From positions 5,941,501 through 6,005,500 of the forward strand of contig JASJZH010000002.1 in assembly GCA_037178975.1 (NCBI GenBank): a DNA stretch of 64,000 bases. The letters run 5' to 3'. The stretch comes from Oscheius tipulae (lineage: Eukaryota > Nematoda > Chromadorea > Rhabditida > Rhabditidae). Shown here piece by piece: positions 60,100 through 64,000 of this stretch (positions within the stretch are counted from its first letter, which is position 1; each line of letters opens with the position of its first letter). The notes below the pieces were generated by a model that had not been told where the DNA came from, did no database searches, and was given only the letters and a program-made list of their open reading frames with translations. Both the position numbers and the translations under genes were made by a program.

Positions 60100-62489
60100 A
60101 TGGCTACCAAAAACCCGGGTTTCTTCTCGAAACTCTTTTCGCGGAAGAAGAGCAACAAGGAGAATGAACTTCCCGAATCGGTACGTTTTTTATATCAATC
60201 CAGTTCAAAACTATTTCAGCATCAGGAACAATTCTACAGAACACAGTCAGTCAGAGGATCACGCCGTCCTCATAGGACATCCCATTTTGAAGAGGGCTAC
60301 TCCCCGGAATATCCAAACCCATACCATGGAAACGTCAAGCCGAGGAAGCATCCCAGAGGTCCACAGAGTTGTCCAGGAGGGTGAGTACGTTGTTGGTCTT
60401 GGTAGAAGAGTCGATTCGAGAGAGTCTTTCCCCTGAACTGCGATTGTCTGGAGAGAGTGCCAATGATTATATTGTATGAAAAGTTTGTTTCATTACAGAA
60501 TTCTAAAACAGTGTCGGTGCACCAGTATGATTAAGATCTGACGCAGTTCCTTTTGATTGCGCGCTTGCAAAACATATCGGAGCTGTTTACACTTATTTCT
60601 GATTGGTACTCTCAGAAGAGAAAACCATCTTGTAGTAAGCGATAGTGAAAGACACCTTCAGGAAATTCATAACAGTAACTTGAATTTTCAGAGTAAGAGA
60701 TGAGTCCTACCACGATGAGCAACACTATGAAGAGAGCCGCAGTCAGTACGGCAGAGCACATCCGCGACATGAAAAGTTCAGAAGGTAGAATTCACTTTAG
60801 AAATAACTAAAACCTAGCTTTAGGTCAGCCCGAGACACATCAGAATACGGGAGTGGTGATCCTTCTCCGATCACGATGAGCAGTCGTCATCATTACAACA
60901 CAAGTCTCATCGACGACTCGGAGACGGAAGACTACAGGGGAGAGTCAAGGGTCTCAAAATATGTGAGTTAATCTATTGTTTCGAGAAAAACACATTTAGC
61001 AGAACGATCTCGAGAAGCAGTGTGAGCTGTGGAGGGAGAAGTGCGAACATGCTAACTTTCGCAAAGACTATTACAAAGCCGGTCTGAGGAAAATGAAGGA
61101 CAAGAAAGACCAAATTGAAGATGTGAGTTTCGCATATTGGTAGGCAGAGAGAAAGAGAGACATAGATACAGACAATGACTAGTTGTGAAACAAATCAATC
61201 CAATCTAGGCCTTCAACGACCGCATGACAACTCTCAAGGCTGAAAACGAGAGACTTCGTCAACAACTGGGAGTCGCTAGGGCTGAGCTCAGTCGTTATCA
61301 ACAGCAACACCAACAGCAGTACAACAGCTTCGGTCTTCAGGTTTGCCTATTCTTTTACTGGTTTCAATTGTAACTGCTTTTAGAATTCCTTCTTCCAACC
61401 CCCACCCCCTACCCAGCAAATGTTCCCGTCTGCTGGATATGCCAACTTCCTTACTCCAAGAGCATCAGTTCCTACTCATCATGCTCCAATGCCTGGATCG
61501 AATCTCACGGCCGGAACCAGTTCGACTCTAGAGTCGACGCTGGCTGGAGCTGGAGAGGCATTGGCTCAGCCATCTGACATGTCTTTCCAGCCACAGTTTG
61601 ACTCTTCATTCAGTGCAAAATCGTTTGCTGATGAGGATGTGAGTTAGAGACAGATAAATAGTTAGATACGGAGACAGGGAGATAGACACAGTAGCTCAAC
61701 TAGTAGGTACAGAAGAGTTTGCAAGAGCAAGGATAACCCGCTAGCATGCGAAGAAAGTGAAACTGACCTTCACTTCCATCCAAAACTTGCATTCGCACTC
61801 TTGAAAATCGAGGTTTAGGGAGAATTTTCGTAAAGTAGTCGTAAAGAACTCAATCAGGGCCTTTAAATGCTATCCAGATCTTAATGGTTTCAATAGAAAA
61901 CTTTCGAGGAACGAGCCTCCCAAAGTTAGTGGGCTCGCGCGCGCCTGCATCGAAAGAGGAGTAACATGGGTCGAAAAATGAACTTTTTCCATTGTGGCTC
62001 AAAACATACGACCCCGAGAAGTTGCGCGTGACAAAAATTACTGACCGATACTTTCGCCTTCCGACTGTTCAGCGGCTTCTACCAAGCAAAAATAGGTTTA
62101 ATTGACAGAGACAGGAGTAAATATGTTGATAGGCACAGATTTGGGAGGGTCACAGGGTGATAGATGCACAGAGACAGGGGGGACAGAGAAGACCAATTTA
62201 TGCTTTCAGGAAGAAAACGTCAAGAACTTTTCCAATTTCACCTTCGACGAGAAACTCGAAGCTCCCAGAGCCAATGTCAGCACGTCGAGTTTAGGAATAA
62301 ATCCACAGCGCGAGATTCGCCTCGTTCGACAGGTACATTTTTGTCAATTTCAATATACTTTCACCTTTTCAGAGCGACGAATCTCACGTCAGCAGCAGCA
62401 CAGTCGTGGCTGATGAGATGTACCCACCGTCGAAAAGCGGCAGCGAATCGACTCTCAGAAGAACAGCCAGTGATGGAATTCTCAACTAG
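60100..62489 (+). CDS. Coiled-coil protein, 406 residues, unrecognised
   Basis: Nine exons with agreeing phases: 60100-60180, 60220-60380, 60692-60784, 60824-60962, 61003-61122, 61209-61340, 61384-61638, 62210-62332, 62373-62489. The basic N-terminus (MATKNPGFFSKLFSRKKSNK) is followed by a His/Tyr/Arg/Ser-rich low-complexity region to about residue 158. A coiled coil of about 85 residues (DLEKQCELWREKCEH to KAENERLRQQLGVARAEL) runs into a Gln run. Then come a Pro/Ser-rich segment and a Ser-rich tail with RRTASDGILN. Disordered ends around one coiled coil recall cytoskeletal or centrosomal scaffold proteins, but no named family can be assigned. The TTACAG four bases before the ATG suggests trans-splicing. 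Confidence 0.75.
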
Positions 62490-63369
62490 GCATCAATTTT
62501 CTGCTATCTATTTCTTCTTTTTTTGTGTTTCATCGCTTTTTGAATGAACTGTTTGGTATAAGCGTTTTGAAAAAGGGACACCGATAGTGACAGTCCGTGT
62601 CTTTCTCTACAAGTTGTTGTTCCAAAAGGGCTACCAAACCATGACCAATCACTGCAATAGTTTTTTTCCCACTCTCGAACCAGTCCAATTTGTGTCCAAA
62701 AGGACATGAAGGGGTGGCACGATACGGTAATTGACACCTCTGCCTCTCATTGTCTTCGGCCTAAACACACATATGTGACCAGGACCAAACTTTTGTCCTC
62801 CAATAGACAGGCGTGGTCCAGGTATCATCAAATTATGCCCTTTTCCACTTGGTTGACCGGAGGAGCGTGCCGTTTCTGACCCTTTTTAAGGCGTTGAAGA
62901 TCACTTACAAATCGGGCTACTCTCCATCGTTTTTGGGTGGTCTCCAAGGGGAATTGACATCATGATTCAATCAGAATTCTGCAAAATCTGTGCTTCTTGC
63001 CTCCAACTCCCACAGCCTACAGATCTATTTGCTCGGGTGTCGCTTTCGTCCCATAATCCGCCTTGTCTCGCCGACATGTCGGTATTTCCCGGTCTCCCCC
63101 TTCGTTCACCCTCGGCCCTTACACATGCCAATTAGAATAGAATTATCTGTCGAATTCGTAAAGTTAACTGGGTTTGGCTTTGGGCTCGTAACTTCCTGTT
63201 CCCTAGTTTTTGCAAAAGGTGGAGCAGATGTTTCGGGTCATATTACGGTAGGATGGCTTCCTGTCAACACGGTCCTGATCTCAAGCAGTCAATCGGGGTC
63301 CTTGATTGTGGGAAATTCAGTCATCTTTCTCAGGTACTGATCACCAGCGTCTTCGAAGTTTCTTCCTCT

Positions 63370-63655
63370 ATCTATGTCAATCTGTCACTTCCCTTTTCTC
63401 GTCGCTCACAACAGGTGTTCTGTCAACATTTCCCCTTCTAGTTCTGTCAACTTGTCTCTCTTCAGTCCCTGGAAACATTTCTCCTTCACCCTTCCCATTC
63501 CAGCCCACATGGTCCTGTCGACGTGTCCTGTTAATCTGTCAGAACTAGTCTCTTCTCCTATTCCTGTCGTCTATCCGTGTAAGACTGTATTTGTCAAACT
63601 GTCTATGCCAAAACAATTCTCATATCTCCTCTATCATTCTGTCAAAAAATCTTTT
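63370..63655. repeat. Degenerate CTGTCA-type repeats upstream of the nicotinic receptor gene
   Basis: CTGTCAA/CTGTCGA/CTGTTAA motifs recur roughly every 15-40 bases between pyrimidine-rich spacers, directly before the receptor's first exon. Same pattern as 6738-6942. Confidence 0.5.
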
Positions 63656-63659
63656 CAGA

Positions 63660-64000
63660 ATGATTCTACGAATACTCCCCATACTTATTTTCCCCTGCCT
63701 GATAGAAGGAAGTGAGGACGAGTACCGACTGATCCAAGACCTCCGCCAAAACTACGATCCAATTGAACGACCTGTCAGGAACCATGCCGATCCGATTCAT
63801 GTCAACCTGAGCATCATTTTGCAACAACTCGTGGATGTCGTAGGTTTTCCATTTTACAAGGAATGGTTAAGTGTTCAGGACGAAAAGAATCAAATCCTTA
63901 CCCTGGTTGTCTGGACACAGTCAACCTGGAAAGACTACAAAATGCAATGGGATCCTCAAGAGTACGGGAACATTACGAGTATCCAGCTTCCGAATAACTT
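63660..64000 (+). CDS. Nicotinic acetylcholine receptor subunit (5' part, runs off right edge)
   Basis: ATG at 63660 lies one base after TTTCAG. Exon 1 (63660-63839) encodes a signal peptide (MILRILPILIFPCLIEG) and the classic receptor start EYRLIQDLRQNYDPIERPV with IHVNLSIIL. A 39-nt intron follows. Exon 2 (63879 onward) begins DEKNQILTLVVWTQSTWKDY and continues MQWDPQEYGNITSIQLP to the window end. The DVDEKNQ and W-x-D-Y patterns are those of nicotinic subunits of the Cys-loop family. The loops defining alpha type and ion choice are not in the window, so the acr subtype cannot be given. Confidence 0.9.
   Translation, partial: MILRILPILIFPCLIEGSEDEYRLIQDLRQNYDPIERPVRNHADPIHVNLSIILQQLVDVVGFPFYKEWLSVQDEKNQILTLVVWTQSTWKDYKMQWDPQEYGNITSIQLPNN

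Noticed and set aside
1-64000. CRISPR array, bacterial operon, provirus or DNA transposon with terminal repeats
   Set aside because: No regularly spaced identical repeats, reverse transcriptase, integrase or transposase frames were seen; all clear genes are intron-split eukaryotic genes.

Overview
This is eukaryotic DNA, most likely from a nematode. Genes are split by introns ending in TTTCAG/TTTTAG. Several start codons sit a few bases after an unpaired splice acceptor, as in spliced-leader trans-splicing. The gene content (EXP-1-type GABA receptor, C-X3-C 'tripleX' secreted proteins, PDE-4, SDS-22, RPA-2, nicotinic receptor) fits a worm. The clade cannot be fixed from sequence alone. Many introns are very short (28-40 nt), while a few run over kilobases. 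All gene models below were built by hand by joining exons whose reading phases agree; no alignment or transcript data were available.

Layout. 1-2824 (-): 5' part of a Cys-loop GABA-gated cation channel (exp-1 type), running off the left edge. 3094-3812 (-): a 99-residue secreted protein. 6151-7967 (-): heparan sulfate 3-O-sulfotransferase. 9172-15947 (-) and 17098-18694 (-): two neighbouring secreted proteins built from C-X3-C-X3-C-X3-C modules; the first has about 1489 residues in 13 exons. About 19353-35748 (+): cAMP phosphodiesterase pde-4 with UCR1, UCR2 and catalytic domain, probably with several alternative first exons. 36217-37364 (-): a small membrane protein. 39868-40904 (-): a methyltransferase-like gene, model tentative. 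41443-42102 (-): a 171-residue orphan. 42103-49262: long stretch without a convincing gene.

The right third is gene-dense. 49263-50520 (-) is Romo1. 51262-52525 (+) is RPA2, followed on the same strand by a Pro/Gln-rich secreted protein (52752-54541). Tail-to-tail with that lies a small peptide-precursor-like gene (54685-55037, -). 57245-58382 (-) is sds-22, 60100-62489 (+) an unrecognised coiled-coil protein, and 63660-64000 (+) the start of a nicotinic acetylcholine receptor subunit.

There is no sign of a bacterial-style operon or defence system. The most distinctive elements are the modular all-phase-0 cysteine-repeat gene, the pde-4 first-exon array with an in-frame 42-nt insert, and repeated structured DNA: a 65-bp repeat pair able to form two hairpins, perfect foldbacks in introns, and a degenerate CTGTCA-type repeat found at three loci. 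Possible new peptide precursors lie at 3094-3812 and 54685-55037.
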